10,447 nucleotides of DNA from Baffinella frigidus (lineage: Eukaryota; Cryptophyceae; Cryptomonadales; Baffinellaceae). The notes below the pieces were generated by a model. That model did no database searches. It had not been told where the DNA came from and saw only the letters and a list, made by a program, of their open reading frames with translations. The position numbers were made by a program, and so were the translations under genes. Shown piece after piece: positions 1 to 7,197 of the stretch (the stretch's first letter is position 1; the number at the start of each line of letters is the position of its first letter). The stretch spans positions 488,357 to 498,803 of the forward strand of contig MU646496.1 of assembly GCA_026770585.1 (NCBI GenBank), in the 5' to 3' direction.

Positions 1-103
1 CCCCCCCCTACCTTCTTGCCGCCCAAGCACGCGCTGCGATTTTCACCTGCCACACCCTTCTCAGAGTATGCAGCCACCTACTACAGTACGAGAGTGTAGG
101 GCG
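1..103. other. Window edge downstream of the RWP-RK gene
   Basis: No feature is recognised here. It would contain the 3' untranslated region or a further exon of the minus-strand gene. Confidence 0.3.
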
Positions 104-1840
104 CTACGAATAGAATTGGGTCACGCAGAAATCGGGTAGTGTGTCCGCAACGCCCTGCACGCACTGAAACGAAGAGGGTAGTGAGGTGAGGGTAGGGACA
201 GGCGGGAGGGCTAGCTCTGCCTGAGTTAATCCCGTCTCCTCAATTTCAGGAGACCGCACGTTGATTTGCCGGGTTTCTGGTACACGTGGGCAAATTTCGG
301 CGTGGACACGATCAGTCAACCCCACGGAGGCAGCACTAAAAGTCGGGCCACACAGAGAAGTGGGCGCTAACTGATTTTTCCGGCCCACACAAAAATCTCG
401 GTTTCGGGTCCAGGTTTTGGGAGGGAGGAGGACCATGGCAGTCCGCTCCGTATCGAAGGTAAGCGTCGCGACATGGGGCGCCACAGCCATCGAGACCCCA
501 CTCAACGGCTCCAGCAGCCGCGCGCGCAGATGCTCCACGGTCCACAGGCTCGCCCACTGCCACACCTCGAGCGTCACCCCCGCCGCCTGGCAGCTGAACC
601 CCGCCCCGGCGGGCGAGCTGTCGCGCTCCGCTCCCCGTCCGGCCCCGCCATCTGACGCCCCGGCATGCGACCCGGCGTGCGAGACGGGGCCGTGTGAGGC
701 GGCCCTGGAGGGGGTGGGGGACGCCCGGCCCTTGATAGCCGCCGCGGCTTTCCCGCCCGGTGCGGCAGGCGGTCCGGAGGATGAGGGTTGCTGGGGGGGC
801 TGGGCGGGCTGCGCGTCGGGGGTGGGGCCAGCGTCGACTTGGTAGAGGCCCTTGCCGAGGGTGAGCTCGTAGATGCTCCGCTCCTCGTCCGAGAGGAGCA
901 ACGTCTTCCCCCCGAGAAGGTACGCCTGACGCTTCTTCTTGCCCTTCCCATCCTCCTTCCCGTCAGGGTCCCCCGGTGTCACGCCAGCCTCCCCCCCAGC
1001 TTTCTTGGAAGATGCGCCGTCCCCCCCCCCGAGCCTCTGCCCCTCGACCACCATGCGCGATCGCTCGCCCCCCCCCCCTCCTTCTTCCTGCGCGCGCGAA
1101 AACCCGACCACGGTTAAAAAAGGGCGGACACGGCCCGGAACCTCTGCTGGGGGAAAGACACCAACCACGTGATTCAACTGCCCGTGCCCGCCGCCTTTCA
1201 GCGAGGCGTGCGTGCGACCCCGCTGTGAATGGGGTTGAAAAAAAAGGGGGGAGGGCTGGGGGTGGGCGAGGTGTGCGTGCGACCCCGCAGTGGATGGCAG
1301 GTGTGCGTGCGACCCCGCAGTGAATGGGGTTGGAAAAAGGGGGGGGGGCGGATAGGGGGCGGATGGGGGGGGGGGCAACGACCTTGAGCATTCGGGAGAT
1401 AGACTTGAGCTTCCTGAAGGGCCATCGCGTGATGCCGTACGAGCGGCAGAGCTTCTTGAGGGACGTCAGGCAGATGCCCAGCTCCTTGGCCACTTGCTTC
1501 TCGGGGAGGTGGAAGAACTGCGGGGGGATGGCACCGCCGGTCAGCGATGTGCGGGGAGACGTGATCAACCCGCGCAGTCGGGCATCGGGCATCGCCCCCG
1601 CCCGACTTCTGAGTGGGGATGCCAGCCGGAGAGCTGGCATGTGAGGCTGGATGGGAAGCTACAGATGTGTTCTCTTGGATTTGACCGCTCGTGCGTCGCT
1701 TTTCTCGACGCTGCGGGTGGTTCGGGGTGTTTTGCCGGGCGAGGGGCATTCCAGAAACGAAATGGGAGCGTATCCTAGGTCGGGTGCCTCACCCCGCTGA
1801 GCTCCTCGAGTTTAAAATCGCGATTGTTCTTGGCAGCCAT
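104..1840 (-). CDS. RWP-RK domain transcription factor, three-exon model
   Basis: The product is a probable nuclear DNA-binding regulator; RWP-RK proteins (NIN-like, RKD, minus-dominance types) act in nitrogen response and gamete programmes. Exon 1 (1793-1840) starts at an ATG in the context GGGGGATGGCT and encodes MAAKNNRDFKLEELSG. It ends at donor GTGAGG. Exon 2 (1383-1517) follows a CTGAC branch point and the acceptor CCCCCCGCAG, and encodes 45 residues starting FFHLPEKQVAKELGIC and carrying KKLCRSYGITRWPFRKLKSI, the diagnostic RWPxRK core. The phase-0 join restores the family pattern in which an LxxLS-like segment precedes FHLP. Exon 3 (tentatively 104-1087, acceptor GCGCGCGCAG, phase 0) adds about 327 residues: Gly/Pro/Ala-rich sequence, a basic stretch GKEDGKGKKKRQ, then SDEERSIYELTLGKGLYQVD and a more ordered part with VTLEVWQWASLWTVEHL. 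The intron 2 donor (GTCGTT) is weak, so the exon 3 start and the tail beyond about position 460 are uncertain. No PB1 or GAF domain is visible. Confidence 0.82.
1088..1382 (-). other. Intron 2 of the RWP-RK gene, with internal triplicated repeat
   Basis: This is the proposed intron between the DNA-binding exon and the C-terminal exon. On the minus strand it starts GTCGTT and ends TTTTCGCGCGCGCAG, with TTTTTTAAC as a possible branch point about 26 nt before the AG. An alternative acceptor, TCTTTCCCCCAG near 1150, has a better pyrimidine tract but would join out of phase with exon 2. The intron holds long G runs (1340-1376 on the plus strand) and three copies of a GTGCGTGCGACCCCGC unit. The frame is open through much of it, so retention cannot be excluded. 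Confidence 0.5.
1207..1348 (+). repeat. Three copies of a GC-rich unit inside an intron
   Basis: A unit reading GTGCGTGCGACCCCGC followed by AGTGAATGG or a variant occurs at about 1207-1250, 1271-1300 and 1301-1348. The first and third copies continue into GGGGTTGAAAAA or GGGGTTGGAAAAA and a G run. The middle copy is shorter and is directly abutted by the third. The spacing suggests local duplication. Confidence 0.8.
1383..1517 (-). CDS. Exon 2 of the RWP-RK gene (DNA-binding core)
   Basis: This exon is 135 nt, exactly 45 codons, in phase 0 at both ends. It carries the helix-turn-helix-like half of the RWP-RK domain: FHLP, then AKELGIC, LKKLCR, YGI, RWPFRKLKSI. Cysteines, arginines and the tryptophan of the motif are all present, so the domain looks functional. 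The upstream part of the domain (KLEELSG) comes from exon 1 across an intron at 1518-1792. Confidence 0.9.
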
Positions 1841-2480
1841 CCCCCCAGAGTTGCAGGGCACGAGAGGACTGCGACTGCCCCCCCACGCGGCTTTTCACGC
1901 TGCGCAGCGGCTCCACGCGGGACGCAGCAGCGGGCTTCTGTCCGACCAGCAGCAAGAGCGACCGCCCCCCCCCGCGTGTGACCAGCAGCCCTCGCACACT
2001 CCCCCTTTTCTTCCGACTGTGGCCCCCCGAAAAGACAATCGCCCGCGCTTGGCCCCACTCCGCCGCCAACCCCTGCTCCGCGCCGCTCTAGCGCTCGCCC
2101 TGCGCGACGGTGGCCCTTCGCAGGTGGATCTGGGGAGATGAGACACGGGGCCGTCCCTTCCCAAAACCCTTTCGCGTTCGTTGCCCCTCACACACTCGTT
2201 TGGGGCGCTAAAAAATACCCGTCGGGAAATCCGGATAAATAGTGAAATCGGGTTCAAATGACTTTAGAAGTGATCTACCAATCAAATTTACCACACTTGT
2301 TTCCAAATGTGGCCATACCCGAAAAACGGTCGGGTAGATCGCTCTGGGTCCGGTGGGTCGACGATAATTTTAAATTTTGAGGCAGGGGGTCGGAAGCGCG
2401 TCTGGCTGAAGGTCCTTGTTGAGAGGGAGCCTCTCCAAGTCAGACCCTCGTGTGCAGAGACAGCTCGGCCGGTCGGCGCC
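1841..2480. promoter_or_regulatory. Shared divergent upstream region
   Basis: These 640 bp separate the ATG of the minus-strand RWP-RK gene (1840) from the plus-strand ATG at 2481, so the two genes are arranged head to head and probably share regulatory sequence. The part next to the RWP-RK gene is C-rich on the plus strand. The part at 2210-2370 is AT-richer and contains GGATAAATAG (near 2231) and TAATTTTAAATTTTG (near 2363), which could serve as TATA-like elements. A short hairpin with perfect TACCCG/CGGGTA arms lies at 2317-2337. No binding site is assigned with confidence. Confidence 0.45.
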
Positions 2481-3024
2481 ATGGACTTCGTAGGTGAGCG
2501 TACCCGATTTTCTTGCTCTGAGGTGGAATGAAGATCGAAGGGGCGCTTTTTGTTGCTGGTCCGGTGCCTCTGTGGACGAGGACGACGGAGAACGAGCGGG
2601 GGGGCTGACAGGCGGAGTGTGGCGACTGGTGCAGGTGGCCTGTGGGATGGCGCGGTGAAGGGGGTGCAGGATGCCGGGAAGGGGGTGCAAGGTTTCTCAG
2701 AGCAGGCGTTGCAAGCCACTGGTGAGGTCCACAAGCATTGGGTGCGGGGGAGTCGCTTTTGTTACCCCGTGCTCTTGCTGGAGGGTTCCTCTGCAGAACG
2801 TCTGTTCGCATGATGCGAATTTGGCTCCTGCAAGTGTACGCCCCCCGAAGCGCCTGTGTGGGCAACAGCTGGCACGCGTGGGAAATAGGGGTGCTGAATT
2901 GATGGGAGGGCTCTGCTTGGCAGGGGACGGGCTGAAGGGGGTGGGGGAGGGGCTGTCTAGAGCGGGGAACACGGTAGCGCCACAGGGCGAACTGGCGATT
3001 GGATTCGTCAAAATTAGGACGCAG
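2481..3024 (+). CDS. N-terminal exons of a gene of unknown function (amphipathic Gly/Val-rich)
   Basis: Three exons join in consistent phases. Exon 1 is 2481-2493: ATG in the context GGCGCCATGG, coding MDFV, then donor G|GTGAGC in phase 1. Exon 2 is 2635-2721: branch point GGCTGACAGG about 28 nt before the acceptor GGTGCAG, coding GGLWDGAVKGVQDAGKGVQG then FSEQALQAT, with donor G|GTGAGG in phase 1. Exon 3 is 2924-3024: acceptor TCTGCTTGGCAG, coding DGLKGVGEGLSRAGNT then VAPQGELAIGFVKIRTQ, with possible donor GTGCCC. The peptide repeats G-x-x-x-G-V with regularly spaced Lys, Asp and Gln, which suggests amphipathic helices of the kind that lie on membranes or lipid droplets; that is inference from pattern only. 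I recognise no family. The 3' end of exon 3 and the continuation are unsure; an earlier donor at ACG|GTAGCG is possible. Confidence 0.65.
2494..2634 (+). other. Intron 1 of the plus-strand gene, duplicated at 5.0 kb
   Basis: This 141 bp intron runs from GTGAGC to GGTGCAG with a textbook CTGAC branch point. Most of its length is repeated with high similarity at 5023-5090, 5368-5411 and 5768-5790, where it is interrupted by mobile elements. The shared landmarks are TTTTCTTGCTC, GAGGTGGAATGA, GATCGAAGGGGCGCTTTTTG, GGGGCTGACAGGCGG and GGTGCAGGTG. Confidence 0.7.
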
Positions 3025-3230
3025 GTGCCCCCGCCGCCCCCTCTCCGCTATTTCCGTTATTTCCGGTTTATTGGAGAGGATCGTCGGTGTCAGAAAGTGC
3101 CGTCGCCAAACCAGGACCAGATCTGCCATGCTCCCCAGTTGAGCAGAGGGCTCCGCCCGCTGCAGCTCAAGGGGCCGCTCCCCAAAGATGATGGAGGACC
3201 ACGCATCAGACTAGTCATGCAATACGCCAT

Positions 3231-3421
3231 CTACTCGAGAATGCTGGAGGGTCCTATTTACATGTGGGGTTGTAAAAATTTGTACCAGGATAGGGTATTC
3301 CAACCTCGTGACTGTGCAAATTTTGCAGAGATGCGTGACCAATCAGCAAAAGTTACTACTCAAATGCGCACTTGTCAAAGCACATGGGTTTTAAATAGGC
3401 CCCGCTAGCATTCTCGTGTGG
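3231..3421. mobile_element. MITE type 1, copy 1
   Basis: An element of about 190 bp with terminal inverted repeats CTCGAGAATGCT (left) and AGCATTCTCGTG (right); about 21 of the 25 terminal bases pair. The interior includes GTGGGGTTGTAAAAATTTG, TACCAGGATAGGGTATTCC and CGTGACCAATCA. It is closely similar along its full length to 5792-5983. It encodes nothing, so it would be a non-autonomous DNA transposon moved by a transposase encoded elsewhere. Clear target duplications are not visible. Confidence 0.85.
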
Positions 3422-3519
3422 CCGCCATGCGGCCCTGTAGACCACTCCCGATTATTTTTGCGCCGTTGCTGGGAGGTCCAAACACAATGAACGCTTGGTG
3501 CACGTGGTGATGGTGGTAC

Positions 3520-3704
3520 GCCCACACGAGGCTATCCATGCGAACAGAATAAAAGAACATTTTAAAATTTGTGGGTAAACGATCACGTTTCCGTACGGAT
3601 GTCCGTACGGAAACGTGATCAAATGCTGACTTTTGGCGTGTTTCCTGGGCAATAATCCAATAATTAACATACGAATCTGTTCGCATGGATAGCCTCGTGT
3701 GGGC
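3520..3704. mobile_element. MITE type 1-like hairpin element with a central 40 bp palindrome
   Basis: The outer arms GCCCACACGAGGCTATCCAT and its complement are near-perfect over roughly 29 bp (3520-3548 against 3676-3704). The termini CCCACACGAG resemble the CCCACTCGAG ends of the other type 1 elements. At the centre sits an almost perfect palindrome (3581-3620). It encodes nothing. Confidence 0.8.
3581..3620. repeat. 40 bp near-perfect palindrome
   Basis: The arm GATCACGTTTCCGTACGGA pairs with its exact complement around a two-base centre, 19 bp on each side. It contains nested palindromes CGTACG and GATC, and would extrude as a cruciform or snap-back hairpin. It lies inside the element at 3520-3704. 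Confidence 0.95.
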
Positions 3705-3749
3705 AGATACGTTTTGCACGAATACAGCATACCACCAAGCTTGACGGGA

Positions 3750-3852
3750 GGACCTAATCGTCGATTCTAAGATCTCGGATTTCCCCTACAGAGGGGTCGG
3801 ATTCGACCCCTCTCCTCTGTCCCAAGGAGATAAAAAATCACCGATTTGGTCC
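3750..3852. mobile_element. Short MITE-like hairpin element (type F)
   Basis: The termini GGACCTAATCG and CGATTTGGTCC form imperfect inverted repeats extending about 26 bp. The centre holds a strong hairpin, GAGGGGTCG-GATT-CGACCCCTC, at about 3791-3812. Only one copy is seen in the window, so assignment to a mobile family rests on structure alone. Confidence 0.6.
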
Positions 3853-3907
3853 GACAATGAGGGTTGATAGTACGGAGCAGCTGGGTGCTGGTCCTAGCGC
3901 CAGGAAT

Positions 3908-4062
3908 CCTAGCTCTGTCCCACTTAGATTTGGGCTCGCCATTATTTCGCCCCCCCCCGAAATTTCACAGGTAAATTTCATGGGGGGGCGTCAAAATTCA
4001 CCTGTGAAATTTCGGGGGGTGCGAAACAATGGCCAGCCCAAATTTACTGGGACAGAGCTAGG
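3908..4062. mobile_element. MITE type 2, copy 1 (complete)
   Basis: A 155 bp element whose ends read CCTAGCTCTGTCCCA and its complement. About 42 bp of terminal inverted repeat runs through AAATTTGGGCT to TTTCGC. An inner perfect 16 bp pair (CCGAAATTTCACAGGT and complement) makes nearly the whole element one hairpin. A second copy lies at 9185-9316. The outer flanks GGAAT (left) and GGAATC (right) hint at a short target duplication but overlap the repeat ends. Confidence 0.88.
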
Positions 4063-4118
4063 AATCTCCGGGCGCCTCGCTGGAGGAGCGGTCTTGCCCT
4101 AGCGCCTCTTGCTGCCCC

Positions 4119-4272
4119 CCACCAGCCCTAACAGCCTGAGCAAATCGTCGGATTTCGATCTGGGATTTCAAGGGGGTTGACGTCGCAAACCGACTTCAAC
4201 GGCTCCAATTATCCCCTTGAGACCGGGAAACCGAAAATCGACGATTTGCTCAGGCCGAGAGGGTTGGTGGCC
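4119..4272. mobile_element. Short MITE (type E)
   Basis: Terminal inverted repeats of about 32 bp begin CCACCAGCCCT on the left and CCACCAACCCT on the right strand complement, and include a perfect 16-base core CCTGAGCAAATCGTCG. The element is 154 bp and has no coding capacity. Confidence 0.82.
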
Positions 4273-4576
4273 TCAGCTGGAGGTTTCCGGCGCCGTCAGT
4301 CCCACTGGGCTACAGTCGCTTACCAAAAGGGGGGTTCTTATCCACACTGGATAAGGGTACATGTAGGAGAGGTTAGGTTGCTAAGTGGACACCACCACTT
4401 ACCACCGTCACCCTCGCGCCTCTCGCTTGAACAGGCACCGTCTTGCCTATTCCTGGGGGTCTCTCCCTCAAGATGCGGAGGAAGAAGACGACAAACAAAG
4501 GATTTGATGTGAGCCCATAGTCAGCAGATCCACGGACCCGTCGCATACTATGAACCTACCTCTCGCTGCCCCTCAG
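4273..4576. other. Stretch without a clear gene, possibly intron
   Basis: I see no supported exon here. There is a small hairpin CTTATCC-ACACT-GGATAAG at about 4336-4354 and another, AAGTGG-ACACCA-CCACTT, near 4383-4400. A segment near 4275 (CTCAGCTGGAGGTTTCCGGC) resembles the acceptor-exon junction at 4572-4595 (CTCAGCCTGAGGTTTCCGCG), which may reflect a small local duplication. The 3' end (CCTACCTCTCGCTGCCCCTCAG) is a good splice acceptor. Confidence 0.5.
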
Positions 4577-4723
4577 CCTGAGGTTTCCGCGCAGGGCAAC
4601 ACGCGAGCTCAGGCGGGGGAGGACGGGACGAGAGTGTCGGCAGAGTCGGGGCGGACGTACCATTTCAACAAGGGGGACGCCGTGGCGCAGGGCAGGTTCA
4701 TAGATTCCGACGCCTTCGTCTAG
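4577..4723 (+). CDS. Likely internal exon, interrupted by a hairpin insertion
   Basis: After a strong acceptor (pyrimidine tract then CAG at 4574-4576) the phase-0 frame encodes PEVSAQGNTRAQAGEDGTRV, then SAESGRTYHFNKGDAVAQGR and FIDSDAFV before TAG at 4721. The phase matches the proposed end of exon 3 at 3024, so it could be the fourth exon of the gene starting at 2481. From 4708 the sequence becomes the left arm of a large inverted repeat, so the last residues and the stop are contributed by the insertion. In the flank beyond the right arm (from 4889) a frame reading SKTMKVGLVTLAHPSPTRE is open, which may be the severed rest of the exon. I recognise no family. An alternative in-frame ATG lies at 4550. 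Confidence 0.45.
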   Translation, partial: PEVSAQGNTRAQAGEDGTRVSAESGRTYHFNKGDAVAQGRFIDSDAFV

Positions 4724-4888
4724 CAAAAATGGCTCCAAGCCCCGTACAAATTTTGTATGGGACAAGACCATGGACACGGCCGTGAAGTGGTTTAAATGTC
4801 CATTAGGTTCGTTTTAGGGTCGTGTCCCAATGTTTGGTACAAAAATTGTACCAGGGCTTGGAGCCATTTTTGCTAGACGAAGGCGTCG
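4708..4888. mobile_element. Long hairpin element (type G)
   Basis: Arms of about 70 bp (4708-4776 and 4822-4888) pair over CGACGCCTTCGTCTAGC, AAAAATGGCTCCAAGCCC and the following 30 bases with a few mismatches, around a loop of about 45 bp. The inner end of each arm contains a TACAAAATTTTGTA-like palindrome. The element appears to sit in a coding exon and introduces an in-frame stop. Confidence 0.8.
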
Positions 4889-5090
4889 AAAACTATGAAG
4901 GTCGGTCTTGTCACTTTGGCCCATCCTTCGCCAACCAGGGAAACGTTAGTTTGCGCCGTTGCTGGGAGGGAGAGAGAATTGGTTGTAAACTTATGACGTC
5001 GGGCCATAAACTTAAAGATCGTAGGTGGGCGTTGACTGATTTTCTTGCTCCGAGGTGGAATGAGGATCGAAGGGGCGCTTTTTGCTGCCT

Positions 5091-5366
5091 CTATCCCTTA
5101 TCTGCCGAAAAAGTTACGTAATCATTTTTTTTAGCAGGAATCAGGTGTAGGGATTTGAATTTAGCGGAGGACGGTTTTCCGGGTCTCATAAATCAGGAAT
5201 TTATCGGGTCGTTTAGCACCAATCACTCAATTTGTTCAACTTAGCGAGCCTGACAAGCTGGTGTTTTTTGATAATTTTCCATTAAGAGGCGGCTTAATTA
5301 AAAAATGCCAAAGTTGACTTTTGGCCTAGATGACGTCCTGAGACGTCGCAGGCAGATAAGGGATAG
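5091..5366. mobile_element. MITE with CTATCCCTTATCTGCC ends
   Basis: A perfect 16 bp terminal inverted repeat, CTATCCCTTATCTGCC on the left (5091-5106) and its exact complement at 5351-5366, bounds 276 bp of AT-rich non-coding DNA. It interrupts the duplicated intron 1 copy; the uninterrupted counterpart at 2541-2590 marks roughly where it entered. The interior contains TTGACTTTTGGC, a motif also seen at 7948. Confidence 0.88.
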
Positions 5367-5414
5367 ACTGAGGAGGATGATGGAGAACCAGCGGAGGGGC
5401 TGACAGGCGGGGTT

Positions 5415-5630
5415 CCCACTCGAGGCTGGAAGTGGGAGTATTTTAAGTGTGGGGTTGTTAAATTTAGTACCAGTCACGGGCAGGCTTGGTCACGTTTCGC
5501 AAGGTATGCCGGGAGATACGTGACCAAACGCCCCTATTTGTGTGAAAATTACTGCACGTCTCTTTTTTTCTCTTCACTTGTAAAGGAATCCCTGTTTTTA
5601 AAATAGTCAAATTTCTAGCCTCGAGTGGTT
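5415..5630. mobile_element. MITE type 1, diverged copy
   Basis: The termini CCCACTCGAGGCTGGAA (left) and ACCACTCGAGGCTAGAA (right complement) pair, and the pairing extends to GTATTTTAAG and CTATTTTAAA. The interior keeps GTGGGGTTGTTAAATTTAGTACC and a CGTGACCAA motif, relating it to the elements at 3231 and 5792. Its length is about 216 bp. Confidence 0.75.
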
Positions 5631-5634
5631 CGTT

Positions 5635-5762
5635 CGGGGAAGCGAATCTTCTTTTGAAAATCTGGCAACGAGAATTACAAAACTAGGTCACACTAGCAAT
5701 GGTAACGCATTTGTGTAGTAATTTTCGTTGCCAGGTTATAAAAGAAACATGTTTTTCCCCGG
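5635..5762. mobile_element. Small MITE abutting the previous one (type D)
   Basis: Arms of about 44 bp begin CGGGGAAGCGAATC on the left and CCGGGGAAAAACATG on the right complement, and run inward to CTGGCAACGAGAATTAC and CTGGCAACGAAAATTAC. The 128 bp element begins a few bases after the end of the type 1 copy at 5630, so the two inserted side by side or one inside the other. Confidence 0.78.
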
Positions 5763-5791
5763 ATTAAGGTGTGGTGACGGGTGCAGGTGAT

Positions 5792-5983
5792 CCCACTCGA
5801 GAATGCTGGAGGATCCTATTAATATGTGGGGTTGTAAACATTTGTACCAGGATAGGGTATTCCAACCTCGTGACTGTGCAATACATGCAGAGTTACGTGA
5901 CCAATCAACGAAAGTTACTACACAAAGGCCCACTCTTAGAAACACATCAGTTTTGAATAGGCCCCTCTAGCATTCTCGGGTGG
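5792..5983. mobile_element. MITE type 1, copy 2
   Basis: A copy of about 190 bp closely matching 3231-3421, including CTCGAGAATGCTGGAGG, TTTGTACCAGGATAGGGT, CCAACCTCGTGACTGTGCA and the right end CTAGCATTCTCG. It sits immediately downstream of the duplicated acceptor GGGTGCAGGTG. Right-end fragments of the same family (TCTCGTGTGG) recur at about 6112 and 6140, next to the decayed exon 2. Confidence 0.87.
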
Positions 5984-6028
5984 CAGTCCCTTATCCCCTC
6001 TTCACGAGCCTCTGCCCTTGAGAGCTCA

Positions 6029-6163
6029 ATGCAATCTGAAAGCCAAAATGCTTTTTCTGCAGATCTTTTCTACGGCAAGGCGTGTCGTTGGGCTATGTTG
6101 GGAGAAATTCTCGTGTGGTTTGTGGATGGCAAAAAAAAATCTCGTGTGGTTTGTGGATGGTGA
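6029..6163 (+). other. Short open frame of doubtful status
   Basis: An ATG-initiated frame of 44 codons reads MQSESQNAFSADLFYGKACR then WAMLGEILVWFVDGK and ends at TGA. A good acceptor-like AAATGCTTTTTCTGCAG ends at 6061. The reading is protein-like but short, and its 3' half overlaps a 30 bp tandem duplication (CTCGTGTGGTTTGTGGATGG at 6112 and 6141). I do not assign a function; it may be chance. Confidence 0.2.
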
Positions 6164-6243
6164 ACGGGGTGCAGGAAGCCAGTAAGGGGGTGTACGATTC
6201 GTTTTGCACCATAGACCATAAACACCAAACCCTAAACCCGAAC

Positions 6244-6900
6244 GCAGGTTGAAAGCGGCGCCGGCGCAGAGTGGAGGGGTGCACCTAAACCATAAACCAT
6301 AAACCATAAACCATAAACCATAAACCATAAACCATAAACACCAAATACCAAATACCAAACACCAAACCGAATCCAGGTTGAACGCAGCTCCGGCGCCGGC
6401 GCCGGTTCAGGGTTTATGGTTTAAAGTTAATGTTTTATGGTTAATGGTTAAACCGGCGCCGGTTCAGGGTTTTTGGTTAATGGTTAATGACAGCGGCGCC
6501 GAACCCGAATCCAGGTTGAACGCGGCGCCGGCGCACAGCGGAGGGGTGCACCTCAACCATAAACACCAAACCATAAACCATAAACCATAAACCATAAACC
6601 ATAAACCATAAACCATAAACCATAAACCATAAACCATAAACCATAAGCCATAAGCCATAAACACCAAACCATAAAAACCAAACGCTAAACACCAAACCGA
6701 ATGCAGGTTGAAAGCGGCGCCGGCGCACAGCGGAGGGGTGCACCTCAACCATCAACACCAAACCATAAACCATAAACCATAAACCATAAACCATAAACCA
6801 TAAGCCATAAACACCAAACCATAAAACCCAAACGCTAAACACCAAACCGAATGCAGGTTGAAAGCGGCGCCGGCGCAGAGCGAAGGGGTGCACGTTGGGT
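6244..6900. repeat. Satellite-like block: CCATAAA arrays alternating with a GC-rich unit
   Basis: Heptamer arrays of CCATAAA at about 6286-6338, 6555-6663 and 6749-6815 each follow a GC-rich module that reads CAGGTTGAAAGCGGCGCC then GGCGCACAGCGGAGGGGTGC. Module copies start near 6244, 6511, 6704 and 6854, with a diverged one near 6372; a last truncated copy is at 7152. Between 6409 and 6490 the heptamers run in the opposite direction (TTATGGT). The heptamer differs from the plant telomere repeat CCCTAAA by one base. Long open frames here are by-products of the 7 bp periodicity. Confidence 0.9.
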
Positions 6901-6959
6901 TCGTCAACGTCCGGACAGGCGCGAACACCAACCCCCAACCCCTAAACCCCAAACCTTAC

Positions 6960-7150
6960 CCCGGAATTAACGGGATTAACGGAATCCAGTCCCGTGCATG
7001 TTTGCCCGGTCCGTCATGCGCTCGTAAGGAGGTGTACGGGGCAGTTGTGTGTGGAGCAAGCACCGGCCCTCGCGGGTGCTCTGCGGGAGTCATCGGCGGG
7101 AGAGATACTCATGCGATCTTGATCCTGGGTCGATCATCGTGTGGGTAGTG
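6960..7150. other. Unassigned spacer
   Basis: This is about 190 bp of non-repetitive sequence between the satellite block and the telomere-like tract. It has a hairpin AGCACC...GGTGCT at about 7060-7081. No gene or RNA is recognised. Confidence 0.4.
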
Positions 7151-7197
7151 GTGGCGCCGGCGCACAGCGGAGGGGTGCACGTGGGGTTTGTGAGCGC

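Larger units (their letters stand above)
4988..6192 (+). pseudogene. Decayed second copy of exon 1-intron 1-exon 2, split by MITEs
   Basis: Pieces of this stretch line up in order with 2471-2692. 4998-5090 matches the end of exon 1 and the first half of intron 1 (GATCGTAGGTGGGCG against CTTCGTAGGTGAGCG, then GATCGAAGGGGCGCTTTTTG in both). 5368-5411 matches the branch-point half (GGGGCTGACAGGCGG in both). 5768-5790 matches the acceptor (GTGTGGTGACGGGTGCAGGT). 6137-6192 matches exon 2 (TGGATGGTGAACGGGGTGCA). The start codon position reads ATA instead of ATG. Between the pieces sit mobile elements at 5091-5366, 5415-5762 and 5792-5983, plus about 140 bp of unexplained sequence. The exon 2 piece still reads NGVQEASKGVYDS, close to KGVQDAGKGVQGF of the intact copy. 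Confidence 0.7.

Noticed and set aside
417-845. Plus-strand open frame starting at an ATG in good context, with a GTAAGC donor-like site at 460
   Set aside because: The opposite strand here reads as the more protein-like continuation of the RWP-RK exon, and the plus frame is arginine/alanine/serine noise typical of GC-rich antisense.
2288-2734. Minus-strand frame of 148 codons
   Set aside because: It lies antisense to well-supported exons 1 and 2 and intron 1 of the plus-strand gene, and its sequence is low-complexity Pro/Arg/Ser.
6244-6900. CRISPR-like array
   Set aside because: The repeats and intervening sequence are themselves tandem heptamers, there are no unique spacers, and the context is eukaryotic.
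6464-6952. Long minus-strand frames rich in repeated VYGLWFM
   Set aside because: These arise from the CCATAAA heptamer arrays, which stay open in several frames; they are not genes.
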